Source: Butyrivibrio sp. (GTDB lineage Bacteria > Bacillota > Clostridia > Lachnospirales > Lachnospiraceae). From it: a stretch of DNA of 64,000 nt. The notes under the pieces were generated by a model. That model saw nothing but the letters and a program-made list of their open reading frames with translations. It was not told where the DNA came from and searched no databases. The translations under genes and the position numbers were made by a program. The stretch is taken from assembly GCA_022486625.1 (NCBI GenBank), contig JAKVKH010000015.1:1-64000 (forward strand). Direction: 5' to 3'. This document shows positions 28,242 through 38,979 of this stretch, piece after piece; position 1 is the stretch's first letter; each line of letters starts with the position of its first letter.

Positions 28242-29255
28242 ATGTCTGAACTGGTTAAGGTAGCAGTAGATGCCATGGGTGGTGACAATGCCCCGTTTGA
28301 AATTGTGAAGGGTGCTGTTGAAGCTGTTCAGGAGAGCACTTCACTTAAGGTCTTTCTGGTAGGTAAGGAAGAGATCATTAAGAATGAACTTACGAAGTAC
28401 AGTTATGATCAGGATCGGGTAGAGATTGTAAACGCGACAGAAGAGATAGAAATGGCTGAACCGCCGGTTATGGCGATCCGTACCAAAAAGGATTCTTCTA
28501 TTGTAAAAGCACTTTATATGGTAAAGCACGGCGAGTGTGATGCCTATGTATCTGCAGGCAGTACCGGTGCGACACTGGTAGGCGGGCAGGTTATTGTCGG
28601 TAGAATCAAAGGGGTTGAACGTGCGCCTCTTGCTCCACTTATCCCGACTGAAAAGGGCGTATCACTTTTGATTGACTGCGGTGCCAATGTGGATGCCAGA
28701 GCATCTCATCTGGTACAGTTTGCAATAATGGGTTCCATTTATATGGAAAATGCGATGCATATCAGTAAACCTACAGTTGCAATTCTGAACATCGGTGCGG
28801 AAGAAGAAAAAGGAAATGCGCTGGTAAAGGAGACCTATCCGCTTTTGAAAAACTGTCCGGATATTAATTTTATCGGCAGTATTGAGGCAAGGGACATTCC
28901 GGCAGGTGGCGCGGACATTATTGTCTGTGAGGCTTTTTCCGGCAATATTGTATTAAAGATGTATGAAGGCGTTGCAAAGTCCATGATGCACGTTATCAAG
29001 AAGGGTCTTCTGAGCACAACTGCCAGCAAGATCGGTGCGCTTCTGATCAAGAAACCGTTGAAGACAGCACTGAAAGATTATGATCTTGAGAAATACGGCG
29101 GAGCACCAATGTTAGGATTGAATGGTCTTGTTGTTAAAACACATGGAAGTGCCAAGGCGGTGGAAGTAAAAAATTCCATTCTGCAGTGTGTTACTTTCAG
29201 TGAAATGAATATTACCGAGAAAATCCGCGAGAAAATCGGCGTGGATCATCAATAA
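28242..29255 (+). CDS. plsX: Phosphate acyltransferase PlsX
   Basis: 'VAVDAMGGDNAPFEIVKGAVEA', 'VSAGSTGATLVGG', 'CGANVDARASHLVQFA'. Confidence 0.97.
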   Translation: MSELVKVAVDAMGGDNAPFEIVKGAVEAVQESTSLKVFLVGKEEIIKNELTKYSYDQDRVEIVNATEEIEMAEPPVMAIRTKKDSSIVKALYMVKHGECDAYVSAGSTGATLVGGQVIVGRIKGVERAPLAPLIPTEKGVSLLIDCGANVDARASHLVQFAIMGSIYMENAMHISKPTVAILNIGAEEEKGNALVKETYPLLKNCPDINFIGSIEARDIPAGGADIIVCEAFSGNIVLKMYEGVAKSMMHVIKKGLLSTTASKIGALLIKKPLKTALKDYDLEKYGGAPMLGLNGLVVKTHGSAKAVEVKNSILQCVTFSEMNITEKIREKIGVDHQ

Positions 29256-29297
29256 ATTAGATTAGAGAATCTGAATAGAGAAAGGCATGGTTTTATT

Positions 29298-29534
29298 ATG
29301 GAATTTGAAAAATTGAAGGAAGTCATTGCGAATGTACTCAATGTGGATCCGGAAGAGATTAAGATGGAGTCTACTTTTGTAGATGATCTGGGAGCTGATT
29401 CACTGGATGTATTCCAGATTGTAATGGGCATTGAGGACGAGTTTGATATCAAGATTCCGGCAGAGAAGACAGAGAAAATTGCGACCGTCGGAGAGGCAGT
29501 TGAACTGATCAAGGAAGCTGTTAACGGTAAGTAA
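29298..29534 (+). CDS. acpP: Acyl carrier protein
   Basis: 78 aa with 'DDLGADSLDVFQIVMGIEDEFDIKIP'. Confidence 0.96.
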   Translation: MEFEKLKEVIANVLNVDPEEIKMESTFVDDLGADSLDVFQIVMGIEDEFDIKIPAEKTEKIATVGEAVELIKEAVNGK

Positions 29535-29578
29535 TCAGGGATCTGATTGAAAATTATAATATTGTTATCATTAAAGGT

Positions 29579-29611
29579 ATGAGGTAGTCTGGACTGCCTC
29601 ATATCTTTTTT
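29579..29611 (+). terminator. Intrinsic terminator/attenuator between acpP and rnc
   Basis: ATGAGGTAGTC-TG-GACTGCCTCAT then ATCTTTTTT. Confidence 0.75.
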
Positions 29612-29623
29612 AAGGAGAAAAGA

Positions 29624-30316
29624 GTGATTAGAACAGAAGATATAAAAAGACTGGAAGAAAGAATCGGTTATCAGTTTAAGGATGAAAATCTGGTCAGACA
29701 GGCACTGACACACAGTTCTTTTTCCAATGAACAGAAAATCAATCGTTATTCGGACTATGAAAGGCTGGAGTTTCTTGGAGACAGTGTATTGGAGATGGTG
29801 TCCAGTGCATTTCTGTTCAGAACCTATCCGGAAAAAAATGAAGGTCAGATGACAAAACTCAGAGCATCAATGGTATGCGAGGCTGCTCTTGCCTTTTGCG
29901 CGCAGGATATTCATCTTGAAGAATTCATCCTGCTTGGAAAAGGCGAAGAAGCGACCGGCGGAAGACATCGGGATTCTATTATCTCAGATGTCATGGAAGC
30001 TGTGATCGGTGCAATATACATGGACAGTGGCATTACAGAAGCAGAGAAATATATCAACAGATTTATCCTGTCAGATCTGGAAGATAAACAGATCTTTTAT
30101 GACAGCAAATCCATATTGCAGGAGATGGTACAGAGCAGCGGCGGAAAACTTGAGTATGAATTATGTGGCGAAAGTGGTCCTGAACATGATAAAATGTTCA
30201 CAACTGCTGTCATGATTGATGACAAAAAAATGGGGGAGGGTGCAGGAAGAACGAAGAAGGCTGCAGAACAGAAGGCTGCCTATGAAGCAATTCTTGCACT
30301 GAAGAATAATCACTGA
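29624..30316 (+). CDS. rnc: Ribonuclease III
   Basis: 'YERLEFLGDSVLEMVSS', 'DVMEAVIGAIYMD', C-terminal dsRBD; GTG start with AAGGAG. Confidence 0.96.
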   Translation: MIRTEDIKRLEERIGYQFKDENLVRQALTHSSFSNEQKINRYSDYERLEFLGDSVLEMVSSAFLFRTYPEKNEGQMTKLRASMVCEAALAFCAQDIHLEEFILLGKGEEATGGRHRDSIISDVMEAVIGAIYMDSGITEAEKYINRFILSDLEDKQIFYDSKSILQEMVQSSGGKLEYELCGESGPEHDKMFTTAVMIDDKKMGEGAGRTKKAAEQKAAYEAILALKNNH

Positions 30317-33300
30317 TGTATTTAAAAAGTATAGAAATCCATGGATTTAAATCTTTTGCAAACCGTATCAAGTTTGATTTTCATAATGGAATTACAGCTA
30401 TTGTCGGTCCCAACGGATCAGGTAAGAGCAATGTGGCAGATGCTGTCAGGTGGGTACTCGGTGAGCAGCGGATCAAGCAGCTTCGAGGTGCATCCATGCA
30501 GGATGTTATTTTCTCCGGAACAGAACTCCGTAAACCGCTTGGCTATGCTTATGTTGCCATTACCCTGGATAATTCTGACCATTCGCTGTCAATTGATTAC
30601 GATGAAGTTACCGTGTCCAGAAGGCTTTATCGATCAGGTGAAAGCGAATATATGATCAACGGAAACGCATGCCGTCTGAAGGATGTGAATGAGCTCTTTT
30701 ATGATACCGGTATCGGCAAGGAAGGCTATTCCATTATCGGACAGGGGCAGATTGATCAGATTCTGTCCAGCAAGCCGGAAGACCGTCGTAATCTGTTTGA
30801 TGAAGCGGCAGGTATTGTGAAGTTCAAACTTCGCAAGGAAGCTGCAGTGAAAAAGCTTGAGGATGAGAAGGTTAATCTGACCCGCCTTAACGATATTCTG
30901 TCTGAGCTTGAAAAACAGATCAAACCGCTGGAAAAGCAATCTGAGGTGGCGAAGGAATATCTGAAGGATCGTGAACAGCTCAAGACGCTGGATGTGAACA
31001 TGTTCCTTCTGGATAATGAAAAGCTGAAAAGTCAGCTGGAAGATACGGAAAAGAAATATAAGATTGCAAGTGATGATCTGAATGAGACTTCTGTAAAGTA
31101 TGATCAGGCAAAAGAGGAATACGACCGGATTGCGCTTGTGCTTGAAGATCTTGATAAGGAAATTGAAGAAGCCAGAACCAGAATGACGGATACCAGCGTC
31201 ATGAAGGAAAAGCTGGAAGGACAGATCGGAATCCTGAATGAGCAGATCAAGGCGGCTTCCGGGAGCGATCAGCATTTTCAGACCAGAAAAGAAGCTATTT
31301 CCGCAGAAATTGCAGAAAAGAATAAGGAAAAAGATAAAGTTCTTGAGGAAAAGAAGAAAATTGATGAAGAACTGGCAGGACTTCTGAAGAACAGGGAGAC
31401 CGTCAGTCTTAAGCTGAATGAGGTCATGCAGACCATTCACAGCGTAAATGACAGCATTGAGGAATATAAGAGCAGCATCATTGAAACGCTTAATGCCCGC
31501 GCAACCATCAAGTCCAGGCAGAGCAGTTTAAAGACGATGAAGGAACAGATCAATATCCGCAAGGCAGAGCTGACTTCCAGACTGGTACGTGCACAGTCGG
31601 ATGAAACGAAGCAGGAGGAAACGATCCGGCAGCTCCGGGAGCAGTTTGAAAAGGTCAATGAAGTGATCAGGGAGCTGAACGGACGTCAGACGGAGATTGA
31701 GACGCAGCTGACGGACATCAGAACTGTTTTGACCGAAAAGGATACCGACCTTCGCAATACGCAGAATCTCTTTCATCAGGAAAAATCCAGACTGGAAGCG
31801 CTTGCCAACCTGACTGAGCGTTATGAAGGCTATGGCGGAAGTGTCAAAAAGGTCATGGAGCGCAAGGAAGAGGAAAAGGGTATCATCGGCGTTGTGGCGG
31901 ATATCGTCAAGACGCAGGCAAAGTATGAGACCGCAATTGAAATTGCGCTTGGTGGTAATATTCAGAATATTGTTACGGATGATGAAGAGACTGCCAAAAA
32001 GATGATCGGATATCTGAAGTCCACGAAAGCGGGCCGTGCCACGTTCCTGCCGCTGACCAGCATCAAAGATCCGCAGGAATTCAAGACACCGGAGGTACTT
32101 AAGGAAAAGGGTGTCATCGGCATGGCAGACGAACTGGTGGATACCGATCCGAAATACCGCGATGTTGCCAAAGCCATGCTGGGACGTATCGTTGTGGTGG
32201 ATCAGATAGATAATGCTGTAAAGATTGCCAGAAAATTTCATTATGGAATCCGTATGGTGACACTGGAAGGTGAACTTCTGGTACCCGGTGGTGCCATCAG
32301 TGGCGGTGCATTCAAAAATAACAGTAATCTTCTGGGCAGACGCCGTGAAATGGCAGAACTGGAAGCACATGTAAAACAGTATGAAAATGATATTGCACAG
32401 TTCCAGAAGGAGATTGAAGAGACCAAGACGCACAGAAATGAGCTGCGTGTTACACTGGAAAGTACGAAGACAGAGCTGCAGAATAAGTTTATTGAGCAGA
32501 ATACTGCCAGACTGAATGTCGTAAAGGAAGAAGAACGTAAGAAAGAGGCAGAAGGCAATTTCACAGATCTGAAGACAGAAAATGATGAGATAGAAAGTAA
32601 GATCAGAGAGATTGCCGCGCAGGAGAAGGAAGCAGAAGAATCGCTTGCGGGTTCCATCAGGACAGAGCAGACCTGTACGGAGAAAATTACGGAACTGCAG
32701 GCGCAGTTGACAGGACTTCAGGAAAAAGAACAGGAAGAATCCGCAAAAGTTTCAGAAGCAGAACTGACCGGATCCAGAATCCAACAGAAACAGGAATTCG
32801 AGCAGCAGAATATCGACCGTATCGATGCGGAAATTGCTGCGAGACAGACAGACCTTGATGAAGTACTGACGAACATGAAAGCCAATGCTGATGAACTGGC
32901 CCAGAAACAGAAGGATATTGAATCTATCCGGAAGACCATTGATTCTTCTGCAAATGTACAGAGTGATACAAAGAAGGATCTTGAGAATAAACTGAATCAG
33001 AAGGAAGAATTTTCAGCAAAACAGAAGGCATTTTTTACCGGCAGAGAAGAACTTTCAGAACGCAAGTCTGCGCTGGATAAGGATGTGACAAGACTTGGTG
33101 CACAGAAAGAGAAATTTGAAGGACTGATCGAGGGTCAGATCAATTACATGTGGGATGAGTATGAGATCACACTTTCGGATGCAGCAGCACTTAAGGATCC
33201 TGAAATGACCAATGTCAGTGCCATGAAGCATCAGATTTCCGTATTAAAGGATGCGATTCGCAAGCTGGGCGATGTTAATGTCAATGCCATTGAAGATTAT

Positions 33301-33873
33301 AAGAATCTCATGGAACGATACACGTTCATGAAGACACAGCATGATGATCTTGTGACGGCAGAGAAACAGCTGCATGAGATCATTGCAGAACTGGACAGTT
33401 CCATGAGAACACAGTTCACGGAACAGTTCAGAAAGATTAACGTTGAATTTGACAAGGTATTCAAGGAAATGTTCGGAGGCGGAAAGGGCAGCCTTGAACT
33501 GGTAGAAGATGAGGATGTTCTGGAAGCAGGCATCAGGATCATTGCACAGCCGCCGGGAAAGAAGCTGCAGAACATGATGCAGCTCTCCGGAGGAGAAAAG
33601 GCCCTGACGGCAATTGCACTTCTGTTTGCCATTCAGAACCTGAAACCGTCGCCATTCTGCCTGCTGGATGAGATCGAAGCAGCACTGGATGAAAACAATG
33701 TCGTTCGGTTTGCAAAATATCTTCATAAGCTGAAATATACGCAGTTCATTGTAATTACGCATCGTCGTGGTACAATGGATAGTGCGGACCGCCTTTACGG
33801 AATCACGATGCAGGAAAAAGGCGTTTCGGCACTGGTAAGTGTTAACCTGATTGATAAGGAGCTGACAAACTGA
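30316..33873 (+). CDS. smc: Chromosome segregation protein SMC
   Basis: 1185 aa; 'IVGPNGSGKSNVADAVRWVLGEQ', hinge 'GVIGVVADIV', 'MMQLSGGEKALTAIALLFAI', 'CLLDEIEAALDE'. Confidence 0.98.
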   Translation: MYLKSIEIHGFKSFANRIKFDFHNGITAIVGPNGSGKSNVADAVRWVLGEQRIKQLRGASMQDVIFSGTELRKPLGYAYVAITLDNSDHSLSIDYDEVTVSRRLYRSGESEYMINGNACRLKDVNELFYDTGIGKEGYSIIGQGQIDQILSSKPEDRRNLFDEAAGIVKFKLRKEAAVKKLEDEKVNLTRLNDILSELEKQIKPLEKQSEVAKEYLKDREQLKTLDVNMFLLDNEKLKSQLEDTEKKYKIASDDLNETSVKYDQAKEEYDRIALVLEDLDKEIEEARTRMTDTSVMKEKLEGQIGILNEQIKAASGSDQHFQTRKEAISAEIAEKNKEKDKVLEEKKKIDEELAGLLKNRETVSLKLNEVMQTIHSVNDSIEEYKSSIIETLNARATIKSRQSSLKTMKEQINIRKAELTSRLVRAQSDETKQEETIRQLREQFEKVNEVIRELNGRQTEIETQLTDIRTVLTEKDTDLRNTQNLFHQEKSRLEALANLTERYEGYGGSVKKVMERKEEEKGIIGVVADIVKTQAKYETAIEIALGGNIQNIVTDDEETAKKMIGYLKSTKAGRATFLPLTSIKDPQEFKTPEVLKEKGVIGMADELVDTDPKYRDVAKAMLGRIVVVDQIDNAVKIARKFHYGIRMVTLEGELLVPGGAISGGAFKNNSNLLGRRREMAELEAHVKQYENDIAQFQKEIEETKTHRNELRVTLESTKTELQNKFIEQNTARLNVVKEEERKKEAEGNFTDLKTENDEIESKIREIAAQEKEAEESLAGSIRTEQTCTEKITELQAQLTGLQEKEQEESAKVSEAELTGSRIQQKQEFEQQNIDRIDAEIAARQTDLDEVLTNMKANADELAQKQKDIESIRKTIDSSANVQSDTKKDLENKLNQKEEFSAKQKAFFTGREELSERKSALDKDVTRLGAQKEKFEGLIEGQINYMWDEYEITLSDAAALKDPEMTNVSAMKHQISVLKDAIRKLGDVNVNAIEDYKNLMERYTFMKTQHDDLVTAEKQLHEIIAELDSSMRTQFTEQFRKINVEFDKVFKEMFGGGKGSLELVEDEDVLEAGIRIIAQPPGKKLQNMMQLSGGEKALTAIALLFAIQNLKPSPFCLLDEIEAALDENNVVRFAKYLHKLKYTQFIVITHRRGTMDSADRLYGITMQEKGVSALVSVNLIDKELTN

Positions 33874-33874
33874 C

Positions 33875-34786
33875 GTGAGTGGATTTTTTTCCCGCCTGAA
33901 GGGCGGTCTTACCAAAACCAGAGATAATATGGTAAAAGGTCTCGATAATGTGTTTCATGGCTATTCGGAAATTGATGATGATTTCTATGAAGAGCTGGAA
34001 GAAACGCTGATTATGGGAGATATTGGTGTAAATGCAACCAGCAGGATTATGGATGAACTGCGAGAGCAGGTGAAAGAGCAGCATCTTACAGATACAGAGA
34101 GCTGCAGAAATCTGCTGATTCAGGATATCCGGAACCAGATGCAGACGGATGAACATGCCTATGATTTTGAAGACCATAAGACAGTGATTTTTGTCATTGG
34201 TGTCAACGGCGTCGGCAAGACAACTTCTGTCGGAAAGCTTGCAGCCATTTTCAAGGCAAAAGGGAGAAAGGTGCTGGTTGCAGCGGCAGATACCTACAGA
34301 GCAGCAGCAACGGAGCAGCTGAATGAATGGACGAACCGGGCGGGTGTACCGCTCATTACCGGAAAAGAAGGATCCGATCCCGCAAGTGTGATTTACGATG
34401 CGGTTAATGCCGCAAAATCAAGGGATACTGATGTTCTGATTGTCGATACGGCAGGACGACTTCATAATAAAAAGAATCTGATGGAGGAGCTGCGGAAGAT
34501 GAATAAGATTCTTGACCGTGAGCTTCCGGATTACTGCAGGGAGAATTTTATCGTACTCGATGCGGCAACAGGACAGAACGCACTTTCACAGGCCAGAGAA
34601 TTCGGCGAAGTCACCAATCTGACGGGCATTGTACTGACCAAGATGGATGGAACTGCAAAGGGCGGGATCGCCGTTGCAATTGTTTCTGAACTTAACATAC
34701 CGGTAAAATATATCGGTGTAGGAGAGGCCATTGATGATCTGGAACGTTTTGATCCGGATCAGTTTGTAAATGCATTATTTATATAA
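33875..34786 (+). CDS. ftsY: Signal recognition particle receptor FtsY
   Basis: 'GVNGVGKTTSVGKLAAI', 'ADTYRAAATEQL', 'VDTAGRLHNKKNLMEEL', 'LTKMDGTAKGG'. Confidence 0.96.
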   Translation: MSGFFSRLKGGLTKTRDNMVKGLDNVFHGYSEIDDDFYEELEETLIMGDIGVNATSRIMDELREQVKEQHLTDTESCRNLLIQDIRNQMQTDEHAYDFEDHKTVIFVIGVNGVGKTTSVGKLAAIFKAKGRKVLVAAADTYRAAATEQLNEWTNRAGVPLITGKEGSDPASVIYDAVNAAKSRDTDVLIVDTAGRLHNKKNLMEELRKMNKILDRELPDYCRENFIVLDAATGQNALSQAREFGEVTNLTGIVLTKMDGTAKGGIAVAIVSELNIPVKYIGVGEAIDDLERFDPDQFVNALFI

Positions 34787-34805
34787 AGGTAAACGGAGGA
34801 GAGAC

Positions 34806-36032
34806 ATGTCTGAAGAAAAGAAAATGACACTGGAAAAATTTGAAGAAGCCTGTGATGCTGTAAAAAAGGTAACACTGGAAACAAAACTGATTTACAGCGA
34901 TTATTTCAGCGAAATGTCAGGCAACAAGGTATATCTGAAGCCTGAGAACATGCAGAGAACAGGTGCTTACAAGGTTCGAGGCGCATATTACAAGATTACG
35001 ACCATGTCTCCGGAAGACCGCGAAAAGGGTCTGATTACCGCTTCTGCCGGAAACCATGCGCAGGGCGTTGCCTATGCAGCAAAGTGTTATCATGTAAAGG
35101 CTACAATTGTCATGCCCAATACTACGCCCCTGATCAAGGTAAACCGTACAAAGGCACTGGGTGCTGAAGTGATTCTGCATGGGGATGTCTATGATGAAGC
35201 CTGCGAATATGCATTAAAGCTTGCGGAGGAAAAAGGGTATACTTTTGTTCATCCGTTTGATGATCTGGATGTGGCTACCGGTCAGGGAACCATCGCCATG
35301 GAGATATTCAAGGAGCTTCCTACTGTAGATTATATCCTGGTACCGATCGGAGGAGGCGGACTTGCCACAGGCGTTTCCACACTTGCAAAGCTTCTCAATC
35401 CTAAGATTACCGTAGTCGGAGTAGAGCCTGCCGGTGCCAACTGCATGCAGGAATCTTTTAAAGCAGGACATGTGGTAACTCTTCCGACAGTCAATACCAT
35501 TGCCGACGGTACTGCAGTAAAGACACCGGGAGAAAAGATCTTCCCGTATATCCGTAAGAATATTGATGAGATCATTACTGTTCCGGATGAGGATCTTGTC
35601 GTTTCCTTCCTGGATATGGTTGAGAATCATAAGATGGTAGTAGAGAATTCCGGATTACTGTCTGTTGCAGCCCTTAAACAGTTGAAATGCAGGAACAAGA
35701 AGGTCGTTTCCGTCCTTTCCGGCGGTAATATGGACGTGATCACGATGTCCTCTGTTGTACAGCAGGGACTGATCCTTCGTGACCGTATCTTTACCGTATC
35801 TGTTCTTCTGCCGGATAAACCGGGACAGCTGGCTGCGGTTGCGGATGTCATTGCGAAGCAAAATGGTAATGTCATCAAGCTGGAGCATAATCAGTTCGTA
35901 TCGATTAACCGCAGTGCTGCAGTAGAACTTCGTATCACGCTGGAAGCATTCGGATCTGATCATAAGAAACAGATCATTGATACACTGGAGAAGAATGGTT
36001 ATCAGCCCAAAATTGTCAGAACACAAATCTGA
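34806..36032 (+). CDS. ilvA: Threonine ammonia-lyase with C-terminal ACT domain
   Basis: 'KPENMQRTGAYKVRGAYYKI' PLP lysine motif, 'SAGNHAQGVA', 'IGGGGLATGVS', ACT-like C-terminus; ATG at 34806 with GGAGG. Confidence 0.9.
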   Translation: MSEEKKMTLEKFEEACDAVKKVTLETKLIYSDYFSEMSGNKVYLKPENMQRTGAYKVRGAYYKITTMSPEDREKGLITASAGNHAQGVAYAAKCYHVKATIVMPNTTPLIKVNRTKALGAEVILHGDVYDEACEYALKLAEEKGYTFVHPFDDLDVATGQGTIAMEIFKELPTVDYILVPIGGGGLATGVSTLAKLLNPKITVVGVEPAGANCMQESFKAGHVVTLPTVNTIADGTAVKTPGEKIFPYIRKNIDEIITVPDEDLVVSFLDMVENHKMVVENSGLLSVAALKQLKCRNKKVVSVLSGGNMDVITMSSVVQQGLILRDRIFTVSVLLPDKPGQLAAVADVIAKQNGNVIKLEHNQFVSINRSAAVELRITLEAFGSDHKKQIIDTLEKNGYQPKIVRTQI

Positions 36033-36055
36033 AGATAAGAGAAATGTAACTTTGT

Positions 36056-36931
36056 ATGAGAAAAAGAAAAAGTATTAAAAGAATCCTTCTGGACTATCTG
36101 ATCATAACGGCAGCCTCTGTAGTATATGGCCTTGGAACCAGCCTGTTCAGTGATCCGAACAATCTGGCTCCCGGAGGATTCACCGGTATTGCAATCGCCT
36201 TGAACCGTCTGGCTCCGATTGGAACAGGTACATGGTTCATGCTGATGAATATACCGGTTCTTCTGCTGGGCGTATGGAAGTTCGGTATCAGATTTATCAT
36301 ATCAACGCTTTATGCGACCGGTATTATTTCGCTGAGTACCAACATGATTGCGCAGTACTGGAGTCAGTATGCGATTCATGATGTTTTTCTGGCGATTACC
36401 ATCGGAAGCGCGCTCTGTGCGTGGTCCATGGGCGTCATATTCAAGAGCGGGGCAACGACCGGCGGTTCGGATATCATTATCAAACTGCTGCGTCTGAAAT
36501 TCCCACATATCAAGACAGGTATGCTGTTTTTTATCACTGATATTTTTGTTGTCATTTTTGCAGGTTTTGTATTTGGCAATATCAATGATGCACTGTATTC
36601 TCTTCTGGCTGTTCTGATTACTTCCTTTGTGCTGGATATTGTGCTGTATGGAAGAGATGAAGCAAAGCTCCTGTATATTATTTCAGACAGATCTGATCCG
36701 ATTACCAGAAGGCTCCTTGAAGAGCTGGATATCGGTGTGACACATATTTTCGGTGAAGGTGCATACAGCCATAAACAGAAGAAAGTTATCATGTGTGTGG
36801 TGAAAAAGCGTGTAACACCGCTTGCCGAGAGCATTGTACGGGAAGAAGACCCGGATGCCTTCATGATTATTACCAGTGCATCGGAGATCTTCGGTGAAGG
36901 ATATAAGAGCTATTTTGAGGAAAAAATCTGA
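36056..36931 (+). CDS. YitT family membrane protein (DUF2179 C-terminus)
   Basis: 'DPNNLAPGGFTGIAIALNRL', 'KSGATTGGSDIIIKLLRLKFP', C-terminal DUF2179-like domain. Confidence 0.9.
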   Translation: MRKRKSIKRILLDYLIITAASVVYGLGTSLFSDPNNLAPGGFTGIAIALNRLAPIGTGTWFMLMNIPVLLLGVWKFGIRFIISTLYATGIISLSTNMIAQYWSQYAIHDVFLAITIGSALCAWSMGVIFKSGATTGGSDIIIKLLRLKFPHIKTGMLFFITDIFVVIFAGFVFGNINDALYSLLAVLITSFVLDIVLYGRDEAKLLYIISDRSDPITRRLLEELDIGVTHIFGEGAYSHKQKKVIMCVVKKRVTPLAESIVREEDPDAFMIITSASEIFGEGYKSYFEEKI

Positions 36932-38028
36932 TGACGGATTACAACGACAATAAAAACACGAATCGTGGTTTTCGAAATACGCAGAATATTGTTTCCATTA
37001 TTTTTTTAAGCCTGGTATCACTTCTTGCTTTATCTCTTTGCATTGTGATCCTTCTTCGTAATGCAACGCTGAAAAAAGAAAATGAAGCATACAAAAGTGA
37101 GATTGATACATTCAACACGGAAGGCTATTATACAAATGCACAGGCCCAGAAGCTGCTGAAAGAAGCAAAAAAGCAGCAGGATACAGATACCAGAAAAGAA
37201 CTTCTGAATCAGATTCAGAATAATCTGGAAGCAGGAAAAGGAACGAATGCAACTATCCGTTCTCTGTTTACAGATCAGCTGGTGGTAACAGATTCCGGAA
37301 AGTATTATTTCTTCCCGATCAATAAGAGTATTGCCGGAAATGGCTTTAAGGAAAATGATTTTGCGCTGAATCAGGAGAATGTTCTGAAATATCAGGGCAC
37401 TGACAGCAGTGTATCCGGGGATCTTGGAATTGATGTCTCCAGGTTCCAGGGAGATATTGACTGGCAGAAGGTGGCTGCTGCCGGCGTGAAATTTGCATTT
37501 ATCAGAGTGGGTGTGCGCGGAACAACTGCGGGCAAAATTGTTCTTGATGATCATTTTGTCACAAATGTGCAGGGAGCAATACAGAACGGGATAAAGGTCG
37601 GAGTGTATTTCTATTCACAGGCTGTTTCTGATGAAGAAGCACTGGAAGAGGCCAAATTTGTTCTGGATGCCATTGAGCCTTACCAGATCACCTATCCGGT
37701 TGTAATCGACATGGAACTGGCGGATAACGAAAACGCCAGAACACTGAATACAACACAGGATCAGTTTACTTCATCTGCAAAGCTTTTCTGTGATACGGTT
37801 AAGGGCGCCGGATATACGCCAATGATTTATGGCAATCTTAAGACATTTACGTTGATGCTGGATCTGACGAAGCTGACGGATTATGATACCTGGATTGCAT
37901 ACTACAGTGTCCCCCAGTATTATCCTTACAGTTTCAGTGTATGGCAGTATGCTTCTGAGGGTAAAATTGACGGAATTGACGGCAAGGTGGATCTGAACAT
38001 CGGAGTAAAGGACTGGTCTTCAAAATGA
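36931..38028 (+). CDS. Membrane-anchored GH25 lysozyme-like glycoside hydrolase
   Basis: N-terminal TM; 'GIDVSRFQGDIDWQKVAAAGVKFAFIRVG', 'YPVVIDMEL', 'WQYASEGKIDGIDGKVDLN'. Confidence 0.93.
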   Translation: MTDYNDNKNTNRGFRNTQNIVSIIFLSLVSLLALSLCIVILLRNATLKKENEAYKSEIDTFNTEGYYTNAQAQKLLKEAKKQQDTDTRKELLNQIQNNLEAGKGTNATIRSLFTDQLVVTDSGKYYFFPINKSIAGNGFKENDFALNQENVLKYQGTDSSVSGDLGIDVSRFQGDIDWQKVAAAGVKFAFIRVGVRGTTAGKIVLDDHFVTNVQGAIQNGIKVGVYFYSQAVSDEEALEEAKFVLDAIEPYQITYPVVIDMELADNENARTLNTTQDQFTSSAKLFCDTVKGAGYTPMIYGNLKTFTLMLDLTKLTDYDTWIAYYSVPQYYPYSFSVWQYASEGKIDGIDGKVDLNIGVKDWSSK

Positions 38029-38897
38029 CAGAAGCGGAAATGAGAGACGGCGATTATCAGCAGCAGGGATATCTGAATCGTGATTTCAGATTTTTCCATA
38101 TCAATGACCGCCGTAAAATCGAGTTTTCATATCATTATCATGATTTTGACAAGATTATTCTCTTCCTTCACGGCAGCGCCAGATATATGATTGAAGGTCG
38201 TGAATATGAGCTTAAGCCTTATGATTTCATATTGGTAAACCGGTATGACATTCATAAGGCTGTTGTTGACTTTGCGGAAAATTATGAGCGAATTATAATT
38301 TATATCAATCATGATTTCCTGAAGCGTTATCAGGATGAGAAATATTGCCTTACGGACTGCTTTGAAGAGGCCAGAAGCAGAAAAACCTATGTGGTCAGAT
38401 TTCCGGCTGCGGTCAGTGCGGATCTCTATGACGATCTGCAGACGATTGAAAAGGATATTGCACATGAGGAAGAGCATTACGCAGGCAGTCTTCTGACCAG
38501 AACGGATCTGATCCGTTTCCTGATCCGGCTTAATGAGGCGTGCCAGCAGGAAAAATTTGCATTTCATCCGGAGGCCAGATATAACCATAAGATTATTGAT
38601 ATTATTGAATATATCATGGCACACCTTGGGGATGATCTTTCAATTGATGAGATTGCAGATCGCTTCTATATCAGCAAATATCATATGATGCGTATTTTTA
38701 AGGCAGATACAGGCTATTCCATTCATCAGTACATTACGGAAAAGAGAATACTGAAGGCCAGAATGCTGATTCTTGGCGGAATGCCGGCAACGTCAGCAAG
38801 TCTGGAGAGCGGCTTCAGGGATTATTCTTCTTTCTGCAGGGCATTCAGAAAACAGCTCGGAATGCTGCCTTCAGATTTGAAAACTGACCTTGCATAA
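38025..38897 (+). CDS. AraC family transcriptional regulator with cupin N-terminus
   Basis: 'HYHDFDKIILFLHG' cupin region; two C-terminal HTHs 'LSIDEIADRFYISKYHMMRIFKADTGYSIHQYI'. Confidence 0.93.
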   Translation: MTEAEMRDGDYQQQGYLNRDFRFFHINDRRKIEFSYHYHDFDKIILFLHGSARYMIEGREYELKPYDFILVNRYDIHKAVVDFAENYERIIIYINHDFLKRYQDEKYCLTDCFEEARSRKTYVVRFPAAVSADLYDDLQTIEKDIAHEEEHYAGSLLTRTDLIRFLIRLNEACQQEKFAFHPEARYNHKIIDIIEYIMAHLGDDLSIDEIADRFYISKYHMMRIFKADTGYSIHQYITEKRILKARMLILGGMPATSASLESGFRDYSSFCRAFRKQLGMLPSDLKTDLA

Positions 38898-38915
38898 GGG
38901 GTAAAGAAAAAATAC

Positions 38916-38944
38916 TTGACACCCCACAGCACATATAGTAATAT
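38916..38944 (+). promoter_or_regulatory. Sigma-A promoter for ylxM-ffh
   Basis: TTGACA (38916-38921), 17-nt spacer, TAATAT (38939-38944). Confidence 0.78.
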
Positions 38945-38979
38945 ACTGGAGTGCGTGTGAAATTCTGAAAGCAGGAAAT

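Noticed and set aside
31528-32433. 301-aa minus-strand ORF within smc
   Set aside because: Antisense shadow of a strongly supported SMC coding region; no RBS or recognisable domain.
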